Source of the DNA: Fibrobacter succinogenes
Lineage (GTDB): Bacteria; Fibrobacterota; Fibrobacteria; Fibrobacterales; Fibrobacteraceae
DNA: 64,000 nt
Assembly: GCF_902779965.1 (NCBI RefSeq)
Contig: NZ_CACZDK010000006.1
Span: 1 to 64,000, forward strand
Direction of reading: 5' to 3'
Under the pieces are notes generated by a model. That model was not told the origin of the DNA, searched no databases, and worked only from the letters and a program-made list of their open reading frames with translations. Positions 40,844 through 49,245 of this stretch are shown piece after piece. A program made the translations under genes and the position numbers. Position 1 is the stretch's first letter. Every line of letters begins with the position of its first letter.

Positions 40844-42481
40844 TCAGAATATCTGAGCTGCCGAGGTGAGAGCGAATTTTCCTGTAGCCGTTTCGCATTC
40901 GGCGCGCACATAGGCAAAGCCGAATGTCGCGACGGGAATATCGGCGTGGTCTGGGGCTGCGATGAGGCTGCCGAGCATGATTTCTTCGGTGGGCGCGAGT
41001 TTCCCGTTCGGGAGCTCACGGCGACCGTAGATGCGGATGTAGCGGAAGCCGCCTCCCATTTCTTTGTTGCTGCGGGCGTGGAATGTGATGCCGTTGTCGT
41101 CGCGTTCCCACCAGAGGGCGGGCCCGTCTGTGATGTAGCAGTTGTCTGCGGCGAAGGCGGCGTTGATGGCGTCGAGGGAAAGCGGGGATTCTTGTTTTGC
41201 TTCGCTTCCTACTTCTAACTTCCTACTTCCTACTTTAATTACCGTGCGGACATTTCCGAAAATATGCGCTCGTGTGTGCTTGAGCGATATGAGCGGTAAG
41301 CTCACTGCGGTCATGCTGTTCAAATCGCCATGAGCATCGTTCCCGCCGATGGGCAATAAATAATTGCCTTTGCCTAATTCATTTATCCAAAATTCTCGAC
41401 CGAGCTTGAAGCCTTCATCGCGAATGCCATTCCAGAACTGGAGTCCGCGAATGGAATGATAGCCTTTGATATTCAAGTCTTCGGGTTTCCAGTAACCGCG
41501 GCGGAAAACAAATTTTTCCAAGAGTCCCATTTGCTGGAACGGGTGCGCTGCAAAGCAATGCGCTTCGGTCATGTTCAGAATTTGCTTGATGCTGCGTGTG
41601 GGCCTGTTTTCGAGCCAATAGCGGCCGCAGTCGCCAAGTCCCGGGAGGTAACCTTCGGGGCCGAGGACGGTCATGTGCACGTTTTCGCCTTTGCTGTTGC
41701 CTGCGGAAACTTCTTCGCCTGCTATCATGAGCGGTAAGCGATTTCCGTTTTCGTCTGTTTTCGGGAGCGCCGCAATTTCTTCGCGCAATTTTTGGAATCT
41801 GGGTACAGGCGAATCGGCTTCTTTGGTGAAGTCTTCTTGCGTGAAGGCGAAATCATAAGCGTGATCGGTGCAGCTCACAAAATCGAGCCCGACTGCTTTT
41901 GCCGCCTGTTGCAAGACTTCGGGCGTGGCGCCGTATTCCACGTGGTCTGCGGAGTAATACGTGTGGCAATGCATTTCGCCCGCGGCGTAGCCGAGAGCTA
42001 TGGGCAACTCTTCGTTCAAAACTTTAAAGCGGAGCGGAACGGGCTTTAAACGCGGCAAGTTCCAGCGTTCAAATGTTTGCGTTTTTCCGTTGCGTTCGAC
42101 TGTCAATTTGCAGTGCGCTTCGTAAGTGCTCGCCGGAATTTTTCCAAGCGCAATCGGGATAAATTTCATCTGCTCGTGGACTTCGATGTTCAAGTCTTTG
42201 CGGATGACGATGCCCGATTGTTGCGCATTTTTTATTTGCGAATCTTGAGGCTGCGCATCTTCTGCCCGCACTTTTAAAACGATTTCCGCATTTTTAATCG
42301 TTGTCGGGAATCGGTCGGCGTCACGCACGACAATCCATAACATGGGTTCAACACCTGGTACGAATTGGAACGGTGCGTCGAAAATGATTTCGGGCCACGG
42401 TTTGTAAAGGAGCGACCAGGGTAGCTTGAACTTAAAATGCGTTTCGGCATAACGCAATTTTTCCCCTGGTAAAAAACTCAT
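40844..42481 (-). CDS. PHP-domain metal-dependent phosphoesterase-like protein (CehA/McbA type)
   Basis: A 545-aa protein. Residues 1-160 form a beta-rich N-terminal part. From 165 there is a PHP domain: GEMHCHTYYSADH (metal ligands His171, His173, Asp179), SCTDHAYD (205-207), IAGEEVSAG (Glu257), EAHCFAAHPF (His313) and GGNDAHGD (Asp382, His384). This arrangement matches CehA/McbA-like hydrolases that use a trinuclear metal site. There is no signal peptide. Residues 417-430 are encoded by a dispersed TACTTCC-type repeat that interrupts the fold without breaking the frame. It is the last gene of a bamD-barrel-PHP operon, starting within the previous stop (TGATG). Confidence 0.8.
   Translation of the reverse strand: MSFLPGEKLRYAETHFKFKLPWSLLYKPWPEIIFDAPFQFVPGVEPMLWIVVRDADRFPTTIKNAEIVLKVRAEDAQPQDSQIKNAQQSGIVIRKDLNIEVHEQMKFIPIALGKIPASTYEAHCKLTVERNGKTQTFERWNLPRLKPVPLRFKVLNEELPIALGYAAGEMHCHTYYSADHVEYGATPEVLQQAAKAVGLDFVSCTDHAYDFAFTQEDFTKEADSPVPRFQKLREEIAALPKTDENGNRLPLMIAGEEVSAGNSKGENVHMTVLGPEGYLPGLGDCGRYWLENRPTRSIKQILNMTEAHCFAAHPFQQMGLLEKFVFRRGYWKPEDLNIKGYHSIRGLQFWNGIRDEGFKLGREFWINELGKGNYLLPIGGNDAHGDLNSMTAVSLPLISLKHTRAHIFGNVRTVIKVGSRKLEVGSEAKQESPLSLDAINAAFAADNCYITDGPALWWERDDNGITFHARSNKEMGGGFRYIRIYGRRELPNGKLAPTEEIMLGSLIAAPDHADIPVATFGFAYVRAECETATGKFALTSAAQIF
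41205..41235. repeat. TACTTCC-type repeat inside the PHP coding sequence
   Basis: CTTCCTACTTCTAACTTCCT followed by ACTTCCTACTT, the same family that otherwise fills intergenic regions at 5745-5962, 27729-27790 and 49147-49244. Read on the minus strand it encodes KVGSRKLEVGSEA in frame. Confidence 0.8.
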
Positions 42482-43647
42482 CAGTCCCCTTTCGTTTTGA
42501 TTTTTTCGGCGGGTGCGGTAGGCGAGCTTTTGGCCGGTGCGTTTTCTGGTGTAGCCGGTTCTTTTGCAGCTTTTGGCGCGGTTTTAGCGGAATCCAGAGT
42601 TGCGTTCGCTGTATCTGTTGCGACTTTCGCGGTACCTGTTACAACATTTGCGCTATCTACAATTGCTTTTGCGGTGTCGGCTGCGACTTTTGCAGAATCT
42701 TGAACTGCTTTCAACGAATCTGTAACAGTGGTGATTGCGTTTGTCGAGTCAACTTTCGCGCTATCTGCAATTACGTTTGTCGAATCTTTTTTCGTATCGT
42801 CGATAATCTTGACTTTGGGTTTCTTTTCATCGTCATCATCATCGTCGTCGTCTTTAGGCTTTGGTTTGTTCCACAGCCCAAATGAACCTCTAATTTGCAA
42901 TTGTATCCCACCAAGGTTCCACTTAGCTTTTTCATCTGGACCATTTGGCACAATGTCCGAGAATTTCTTGTTCGACTTCACGGAGATGGAATTAAATCCG
43001 ATGTCGCCATAAAGTTTAAAGCTCTTCCAGGTTGCAAAAAGGTAGCCCACGCTTACGCCAAAACCAGCACCCAAGAGCGGTGTTTCGGCATCGAGTTTAC
43101 CCCAGGTGGTGTAAATTTCGGTGCCCGGCAGCACCCAGTACCAACGCACGGCCAAGCTGAAAAGTCCGCCCGTGCTGAGCGTGATAAAATTCTTGGGCAA
43201 TGCAAATCTGTATTCCAAATAAAAAGGAATGCCTTGCAGTGTGTATTCGTAACTGTGCGTGTTGCTCTTGCGGTCGGTCAAAACCACTGATTCGTTGTCG
43301 TAGATAAAGCCGACGCCTGCGCTTAAAAAGTGGTCTTCGACAAATTGCCACTGGATTCCGGCGGTAATCGGAAAGCAAAAATTGACTTTCTGGAAATCCT
43401 GTTTTGCGACGTTCAAGGATTCGGCGCTGTTCACAGCGTTTTCTTTGAATCCATAATAGAGGGTGTCGATGGCTTCTTGGAAGTATTTGCGTTCTTCAAA
43501 GCTGATGAACGAAATCGACGGTTGCAAAAAGACCGACAGAATGGAATTGTCGTGGTCCAGCTTTTCTTCGCTCGCGGCAAAACCTGTTGCTGCAATCAAC
43601 AAAACGGCAACGAGCGAAAAAATGATATTTCTGGACTTCGATTTCAT
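42481..43647 (-). CDS. Predicted outer-membrane beta-barrel protein with acidic D8 hinge and repetitive tail
   Basis: A 388-aa protein. The signal peptide ends in GFAASEE. Residues about 35-260 alternate like a small beta-barrel (GIQWQFVEDHFLSAGVGFIY, LLGAGFGVSVGYLFATWKSF, IQLQIRGSFGLWN). An eight-residue Asp run (KPKDDDDDDDDEKKPK) then leads to a roughly 100-residue Ala/Asp/Ser/Thr/Lys-rich tail with repeated DSAK / DTAKA units. The tail is likely disordered and could contact peptidoglycan or the periplasm. The gene lies 8 nt after bamD, which suggests an envelope role. No specific family is recognised. Confidence 0.65.
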   Translation of the reverse strand: MKSKSRNIIFSLVAVLLIAATGFAASEEKLDHDNSILSVFLQPSISFISFEERKYFQEAIDTLYYGFKENAVNSAESLNVAKQDFQKVNFCFPITAGIQWQFVEDHFLSAGVGFIYDNESVVLTDRKSNTHSYEYTLQGIPFYLEYRFALPKNFITLSTGGLFSLAVRWYWVLPGTEIYTTWGKLDAETPLLGAGFGVSVGYLFATWKSFKLYGDIGFNSISVKSNKKFSDIVPNGPDEKAKWNLGGIQLQIRGSFGLWNKPKPKDDDDDDDDEKKPKVKIIDDTKKDSTNVIADSAKVDSTNAITTVTDSLKAVQDSAKVAADTAKAIVDSANVVTGTAKVATDTANATLDSAKTAPKAAKEPATPENAPAKSSPTAPAEKIKTKGD

Positions 43648-43655
43648 CCGGTCGC

Positions 43656-44510
43656 CTAGTTAGCCAAAGTCTTTTCTTCTTTCTGCAAGCGCTTCTTTTC
43701 TGCTTCCTTCTTGAGGCGCTTTTCGTAGGCTTCTTCGGCCTTGACAATCTTATCTTCGGCCTTCTTCACGCGCTTTTGAATTTCCTTGTCTTCGCTAGAT
43801 TCGTTCTGGGCGATGGCGAGGAATTCTCTTGCGGTTTCGAACTGGTCGAGGTCCGTGTAGGCATCCGAAATCAAGAAGAGCGCTTCTTGGCGGCGCTTTG
43901 CCTTCGGGTATGTTTCCAAAAATTCCTTGAAGTAAATTACGGCAGCCTGCGGCTTTTCCATGCGCAAGTAAAGGCGACCCGTCTGGAATTCCTTTTCGGC
44001 GACGCGGTCCACGAGCAAGTTGTAGTAGTAGTCCACCGAGTCGCGGAGCGGTGTGCTCGGGTGGTTGGCGAGGTAGCGTTCAAAGTCCTTCATGGCGGTT
44101 GTCGTGTTCGATTCGTCACGGTCAATCTTGTAATCCATGTTGAACGAAGAGACTGCCTTGCGGAATTCGGCGGTTTCTGCAAATGGAGAGCCGGGGAAGT
44201 TCACGATAAAGCTGCCGTATTCGCCACGGGCTTCAATCCACTGCTCCAGGTTGAAATGGCTTTCGGCAAGCAAGAACTGCGCTTGTTCCATGTAGCCAGA
44301 ACCTGCACAGGTAGAAAGAATTTCTTCGAGCCTTTCGACGCTGCGTCCGTATTTCTGGGCTTTGAAAAGTTGTTCTGCACCTTCGTAGCGCTTTTGGCAC
44401 CAGTCGGTGTGGGTCATTTTTTCGTTCGACGAAGTAGAGGAACAACCTATCATGGTTGCCATATAAAGGAAAAGAGGAACGAACAGGGTACTCTTGAAAA
44501 CTTTTTTCAT
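43656..44510 (-). CDS. bamD: Outer membrane assembly lipoprotein BamD
   Basis: A 284-aa lipoprotein. The signal peptide ends in MIGC (Cys23), followed by TPR-like helices in the BamD pattern: GAEQLFKAQKYGRSVERLEE, QAQFLLAESHFNLEQWIEAR, FIVNFPGSPFAETAEFRKA, FERYLANHPSTP and YFKEFLETYPKAKRRQEALF. BamD is the essential lipoprotein of the beta-barrel assembly machinery at the inner face of the outer membrane. The C-terminal 60 residues are a long Lys/Glu coiled coil. I start at ATG 44510 (MKKVFK), which places the signal peptide correctly; an in-frame ATG 10 codons upstream exists. It is divergent from the Lpt-type permease genes. Confidence 0.85.
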   Translation of the reverse strand: MKKVFKSTLFVPLFLYMATMIGCSSTSSNEKMTHTDWCQKRYEGAEQLFKAQKYGRSVERLEEILSTCAGSGYMEQAQFLLAESHFNLEQWIEARGEYGSFIVNFPGSPFAETAEFRKAVSSFNMDYKIDRDESNTTTAMKDFERYLANHPSTPLRDSVDYYYNLLVDRVAEKEFQTGRLYLRMEKPQAAVIYFKEFLETYPKAKRRQEALFLISDAYTDLDQFETAREFLAIAQNESSEDKEIQKRVKKAEDKIVKAEEAYEKRLKKEAEKKRLQKEEKTLAN

Positions 44511-44574
44511 TTTTTTTCTTTGGTTAATTCTAACTTTCATGCTGTAAAGTAGAAAAAAACGACTCTAGAGAAAA

Positions 44575-46014
44575 ATGATTTTAGTCCGCTATGTCTTGAA
44601 AGAGCTAATAGGTCCTTTTTTGGCTTCGCTCTTTGGCATTACTTTTTTGTTTGTAGTTGACTTTTTAGTCAAAATCTTGGACAATGTGTTGTCCAAGGGC
44701 TTGCCTACATCTACAGTTCTTGAAATTTTTGCGCTCAACTTGGCATGGATGCTTTCGCTTTCGATCCCGATGGCGGTGCTTGTGGCAAGCCTCATGACGT
44801 TTGGGCGCATGTCCGGTGACCAAGAAATCACGGCTGTCAAGGCGGCTGGAATTTCGCCCTTGTCTTTGATGCGTCCGGTGCTGCTTGTAGCGCTTTTGCT
44901 TTCGGTCTTGATGGTCGTGTTCAACAACTGGGTGCTCCCGGAGGCAAACCACCGCTCGGTGGAACTCATGAACGCCGTATCGCGCAAGAAGCCTCATGTG
45001 TTTGTCGATGCCGGGCGACTCATTACGCAGTTCCCGGGTGTGCAACTCTGGGTGAACCGCATCGATCCTGTTTCGGGAACGTTGTACGGGATCCAGATTT
45101 TTGAAATGGAAAAGAAGGGCGCTCCGCGTATTGTATATGCCGACAGCGCTACGATGGACTATGTGGATAACGGCGCAACGCTTATGCTCCGCCTCCGCAG
45201 TGGCGAGACGCATCTCGTCGATCCTGATGATGCGGACAACTATTTCCGTATCCGTTTCTTCTCGCAGGATTTGGCCATGCAAAACGTGGATGACCGCCTC
45301 GAACGCCGTAGCCGCAGTTACCGCAGCGACCGCGAAATGCCAGTCGAGATGATGTGGGACGTGGTGACGGATGCTCGTGCCAAGTACGATACGGCGGCAG
45401 TGCAGGCTAAGTCTCGACGTTTGCCTACGCTTGCCCGCATTCGTGAATATGCTGTGGGCGATAGTGTTTTGCCTGCGGATGCCAGTGGTGTTCCGATGAG
45501 TGATTCCTTACAGTTCGTGCAGGGGCTCCGCAAAATCCGCGTGCAAGAGGCAGCCTCGCTCCGTGCAACAGAACGCGCTTGGGGCCGCATGGAAGGCGAA
45601 CTCAAACGCGCTGCGCAGTACATGGTTGAAATTCATAAAAAGTTCAGCACCGCGTTTGCTTGCTTTATTTTCGTGCTGATTGGTGCTCCGCTTGGAATCA
45701 TGGCGCGCAAGGGCGGCATTGGCACAGGCATTCTCTATAGCCTCGCGTTCTTTGTCATTTATTGGATTTGCCTTATCGGTGGCGAAAACTTGGCCGACCG
45801 CTTGATTGTCTCTCCGGAACTTGCCATGTGGATTTCGAACGTCATCATCGGCATAATCGGGATTCTCCTTACGCGAGCGATGATTCGCGACCGCTTCTCG
45901 GGCAATTCCAAGGTTTTACGCTTCTTTAAAATCGTTGGCAAGTATACAGGCGTTATCTATTGTATCAGGGCTGCTGGTTGGTTGTTTGGTAAACTCAAGA
46001 AGAGGTTCGGATGA
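44575..46014 (+). CDS. LptF/LptG family permease (first copy)
   Basis: A 479-aa inner-membrane protein of the YjgP/YjgQ (LptF/LptG) family, which with LptB powers lipopolysaccharide extraction from the inner membrane. Three N-terminal helices with the family signature (PMAVLVASLMTFGRMSGDQE, ITAVKAAGISPLSLMRPVL) are followed by a periplasmic beta-jellyroll (about 120-310). Three C-terminal helices begin FSTAFACFIFVLIGAPLGIM. The periplasmic part is longer than usual by a helical insertion around residues 240-350. The stop overlaps the next permease gene by 4 bp. Confidence 0.88.
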   Translation: MILVRYVLKELIGPFLASLFGITFLFVVDFLVKILDNVLSKGLPTSTVLEIFALNLAWMLSLSIPMAVLVASLMTFGRMSGDQEITAVKAAGISPLSLMRPVLLVALLLSVLMVVFNNWVLPEANHRSVELMNAVSRKKPHVFVDAGRLITQFPGVQLWVNRIDPVSGTLYGIQIFEMEKKGAPRIVYADSATMDYVDNGATLMLRLRSGETHLVDPDDADNYFRIRFFSQDLAMQNVDDRLERRSRSYRSDREMPVEMMWDVVTDARAKYDTAAVQAKSRRLPTLARIREYAVGDSVLPADASGVPMSDSLQFVQGLRKIRVQEAASLRATERAWGRMEGELKRAAQYMVEIHKKFSTAFACFIFVLIGAPLGIMARKGGIGTGILYSLAFFVIYWICLIGGENLADRLIVSPELAMWISNVIIGIIGILLTRAMIRDRFSGNSKVLRFFKIVGKYTGVIYCIRAAGWLFGKLKKRFG

Positions 46015-47111
46015 AGTTCTCTCGATACCTTATCTGGAATTTCTTGAAGATGTTCCTCATCGTGGTGTGCGGGGCCATTCTCATCTTTGTTGTGATTGAC
46101 TTTGTTGGTAATATCAAGACTTGGCTTGCCCGTGACATGAAGGCTGTAGCCGATTATTACTTGAGTTATCTCCCGTATATTTTGTATTTGATTACTCCGG
46201 TTGCTTTGTTTATTGCGGTTCTCGCTTCGGTGGGCAATATGGCGCGTCACCTTGAAATGAGTGCGATGCAGAGCTCTGGGCAAAGTCCGTTCAAGACGCT
46301 TCTGCCGATATTCTTCTTGGGCATTCTCATGTCGATTGGTTCGTACGAAATGAGCGAACACTGGCTCCCGGATGCAAACCACAAGCGTTTTGAAATTATG
46401 GAAACCAATGCGCAAAAACGTAAGAATCCGCGCATCAAGGAAAAACAAGACTTTACGTTTATCGATAGCGAAAAGAACAGCTGGTTCTTTAAGCATTACT
46501 CCGGTAAGAACAAAATAGGCCGAGATGTTGTTCTGCTTGTACGCGATCGTGGGCGCTTGGTCGAACGTTACGATGTTCGTGCAATCCGCTGGATCGAAAA
46601 AGATTCGGTGACTAAGGCGGGGTTCTGGCGCTTTGAAAACGGCTTCCATCGCGTGTTCAACAAAGATGGTTCTGTCGAAGTTTCGCAAGTTCGCATGGAA
46701 AGCATGAAGGGTAAAGTCAATACGCACCCCAATGACCTCATCAACGAAAGGCAACTCGCTGACGAAATGGATTCCAAAATGGTCAAGGAGCGCATCAACG
46801 TGCTGCGCCGTTCGGGCGAAGATACCCGTGCCATGGAGACTGCGCTCCAGTTCAAATATTCTGCGCATTGGATGAACTTGATTGTGCTTTTGATCGGGGC
46901 GGCGCTTTGCCACCGTTATAGCCGTTCTGGGGGCCTTTCCCAAAAATTCGGTGTTGGTCTGTTGCTCGTTTTTAGCTATTATATTCTAGAGAGAATAGGC
47001 CTTAAAATGGGTGAAAATGGGGCTTTGTCGCCGTTCTGGGCGGCGTGGAACAGTCACTTTATTTATGCCGGTCTCGCGTTTGTCATGTTATACCGATCAT
47101 TCCGCTTGTAG
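46011..47111 (+). CDS. LptF/LptG family permease (second copy)
   Basis: A 366-aa second half of the permease pair, of standard length. The N-terminal helices (YLIWNFLKMFLIVVCGAILI, YILYLITPVALFIAVLASVG) precede the signature MARHLEMSAMQSSGQSPFKT and LLPIFFLG. The central jellyroll (about 105-270) follows, then helices with KYSAHWMNLIVLLIGAALCH and FSYYILERIGLKMGENG. It starts inside the stop of the first permease gene (4-bp overlap), as expected for a heterodimeric transporter. A GGDEF protein gene follows after 10 nt and is probably co-transcribed. Confidence 0.88.
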   Translation: MKFSRYLIWNFLKMFLIVVCGAILIFVVIDFVGNIKTWLARDMKAVADYYLSYLPYILYLITPVALFIAVLASVGNMARHLEMSAMQSSGQSPFKTLLPIFFLGILMSIGSYEMSEHWLPDANHKRFEIMETNAQKRKNPRIKEKQDFTFIDSEKNSWFFKHYSGKNKIGRDVVLLVRDRGRLVERYDVRAIRWIEKDSVTKAGFWRFENGFHRVFNKDGSVEVSQVRMESMKGKVNTHPNDLINERQLADEMDSKMVKERINVLRRSGEDTRAMETALQFKYSAHWMNLIVLLIGAALCHRYSRSGGLSQKFGVGLLLVFSYYILERIGLKMGENGALSPFWAAWNSHFIYAGLAFVMLYRSFRL

Positions 47112-47121
47112 AGGGTTTTAA

Positions 47122-48930
47122 ATGTCCGTGTCTGAAATTTTGTTTGTGGTTGCTGGTGCGTTGCTAGGTCTCGCTTTTCAGGGGGGGATGTTTCTGTTCC
47201 TTATCCCGTTTGCGGTTGTTGCTTTTTCGCTTGCTTGTATGAACCGCCCGAATGTTCCGCCGAACACATCTGTACTTCCGGTTATCAAGAGCAATAAACG
47301 TTCGACAGCGCTTACGCCGGTGGTCTCTCCGGATCTCCGTAATGAGTTTACGAACGACGTCAAAATGGATACGAACGAGCCGAACTCTTCGCTCCGTGTC
47401 AATCAGGTATGGGCGCGTGCAAACTCGGATGTCGATAAAGCATTTGCCGATATTTTGCGTTGCCTCAAGGTGCTTATGCCGCAGGCGAATACGCTTACCA
47501 TCTTTACGAGTGGCGGGAGCGCGAACGAACTTCGCTTGAGAACGTTCCAAAGCGATATTCCTAATATCATTGACGCAAGTGCAAAAATTACAGAAAATAT
47601 GGGCATCTTGAGCCAGCTCTTGCGCCCAGAAGTTTCACGCATTTTGGAAGGCGATTTGCTTGTCGGAAAGCGCCTCACGTATTACATTGAAAATCGTCAA
47701 ATTCGGTCTTTGGTGGGTGTCCCGCTGCTTGACCGCGATGAACGCCGCCTTGGTGTTTTGCTTGTGGACTCGCTGCACCCGAATGCATTTACGGCCGCCG
47801 AAGCGCAGGCGCTTACGTTCATTGCTCATGCAATGTACATGGTGAGCTTCAAGAGCTTTATCTCGGCACAGAACTACATTGAACAGCAACAGTTCAGTAC
47901 GCTTTACCATTACCAGCGCAAGTTCTTCCAGACGATGTCTGTGAAGGATATTTACAAACAAATGTTTGAATACGTTAAGGAAAACATGCCGTTTGACCGC
48001 TTGACGATTCTTTTGCTCGACAAGCCGAAAGAAGGGACTGGCCGCGTGATTTACTGCGTGGGCATGGATTCCGAACAGTTTGTCGATAAACAATTTACCT
48101 TGTCTGATAAGGGAATTTTTGTCCTTGCTCTTATGAGGAACCGCCCGGTATTCCGCTCGTTCAATTCGGGCTATGCCGATTATGTGCCGCGTTTGAATGA
48201 TTCCGAAAAGCGCAATATGGAACTTCGTCAGTTGTTTGTAATGCCGGTATCGTCGGAACCGGATTCCAAGACTGCTGAACTTGCCATTTGCCTTGAAAGC
48301 CGCTACAACAACCGCTATCAGGAACACGAAAAGAAATTGCTCAAGGCATTCGCGGGCGTTGCCGGTTTTGCCTATGCTCGCGCCTGCCAGTTCGAAAAGG
48401 GCAAGGACCTCGCTACTCGCGATGGCTTAACGGGGCTCATGAACCACCGCTCTTTGCAGGAAGCTCTCCGCACAGAAAAAGTTCGCGCAGACCGCAAAAA
48501 GTATAACATTGGCGTCTTGATGATGGATATTGACCATTTCAAACGTGTAAACGATACGTATGGTCACCCGATCGGCGATGTTGTTATTAAAGGAATTGCC
48601 AATGCGATTAGCGGCGAAATCCGTAAAGAAATTGATGTCGTTGCGCGCTATGGCGGTGAAGAATTTGTGGTCGCTCTTATCGATACGACTCCGGAAGGCA
48701 TGATTGAAACGGCTGAACGTATTCGTAAGGCTGTGGGCAAGCTTGAATTCAACGTGCACTTGACGGATCCGCTCCGCGTGACGGTGAGCATTGGCGCCTT
48801 CCTTGTGGAACCGGAATTTGCGGATATGAAGAAGGCTGTTAATAATGCTGACCAAGCGCTTTATAAGGCTAAGGAAGGCGGGCGCAATCAGGTCGTTCAA
48901 TTTGAAAAAATTGAAACGGATGCGGTGTGA
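47122..48930 (+). CDS. GAF-GGDEF diguanylate cyclase
   Basis: A 602-aa protein. Two short N-terminal hydrophobic segments (residues 1-40) anchor it. Two GAF-like domains follow: about 95-250 (VGVPLLDRDERRLGVLLVDS) and 285-425 (FDRLTILLLDKPKEGTGRVI). The C-terminal GGDEF domain (about 435-600) has DGLTGLMNHRSLQEAL, MDIDHFKRVNDTYGHPIGD and the active site YGGEEFVVAL. The product would be cyclic di-GMP. The product-inhibition RxxD motif expected just before the active site reads KEID, so feedback inhibition may be lost. It probably shares a transcript with the two lipopolysaccharide-export permeases. Confidence 0.9.
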   Translation: MSVSEILFVVAGALLGLAFQGGMFLFLIPFAVVAFSLACMNRPNVPPNTSVLPVIKSNKRSTALTPVVSPDLRNEFTNDVKMDTNEPNSSLRVNQVWARANSDVDKAFADILRCLKVLMPQANTLTIFTSGGSANELRLRTFQSDIPNIIDASAKITENMGILSQLLRPEVSRILEGDLLVGKRLTYYIENRQIRSLVGVPLLDRDERRLGVLLVDSLHPNAFTAAEAQALTFIAHAMYMVSFKSFISAQNYIEQQQFSTLYHYQRKFFQTMSVKDIYKQMFEYVKENMPFDRLTILLLDKPKEGTGRVIYCVGMDSEQFVDKQFTLSDKGIFVLALMRNRPVFRSFNSGYADYVPRLNDSEKRNMELRQLFVMPVSSEPDSKTAELAICLESRYNNRYQEHEKKLLKAFAGVAGFAYARACQFEKGKDLATRDGLTGLMNHRSLQEALRTEKVRADRKKYNIGVLMMDIDHFKRVNDTYGHPIGDVVIKGIANAISGEIRKEIDVVARYGGEEFVVALIDTTPEGMIETAERIRKAVGKLEFNVHLTDPLRVTVSIGAFLVEPEFADMKKAVNNADQALYKAKEGGRNQVVQFEKIETDAV

Positions 48931-48935
48931 TTTAG

Positions 48936-49010
48936 ACGAAAGAACGGCTCTACGAGCCTACAGACGAAAGACGAAAGAACGCCGCTGCGTGGCTATAGAC
49001 GAAAGAGGTC
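48936..49010. repeat. GACGAAAGA-type dispersed repeat, duplicated
   Basis: AGACGAAAGAACGGCTCTACGAG-like and CAGACGAAAGACGAAAGAAC-like units occur in tandem. An inverted related copy lies at 3205-3250 after the terminator there, and a fragment TCTTTCGTCTAG lies at 54136-54147. No gene. Confidence 0.55.
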
Positions 49011-49103
49011 AGGTATTGAATGTATCACGAGCTTTGGGGGCCGTCATTCTGACGACCAACGGGAGGATGAATCCAGTTAAGTTCTGCATGCAATAAATTT
49101 CAC

Positions 49104-49244
49104 TGGATCCTTCGGGATTACCCCTCAGGATGACGATTTCATTTTTACTGTTTACTAACCACTAACCACTGTCTACTTCTAACTTCTAACTTCCTACTTC
49201 TAACTTCCTACTTCCCACTTCTAACTTCCTACTTCCTACTAACC
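49104..49244. repeat. GGATCCTTCGGGATTACCCC element and TACTTCC-type repeat run
   Basis: A CAGGATGACG-type element (49104-49134) is followed by about 100 nt of CACTAACCACTG / TCTAACTTCCTACTTC repeats ending 2 nt before the symporter start codon. The repeat thus occupies the place where its ribosome binding site would be expected. Confidence 0.6.
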
Positions 49245-49245
49245 T

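Noticed and set aside
49147-49244. Repeat run considered as a CRISPR array
   Set aside because: There is no regular repeat/spacer structure. The units are 7-8 bp and degenerate, and no cas genes are present.
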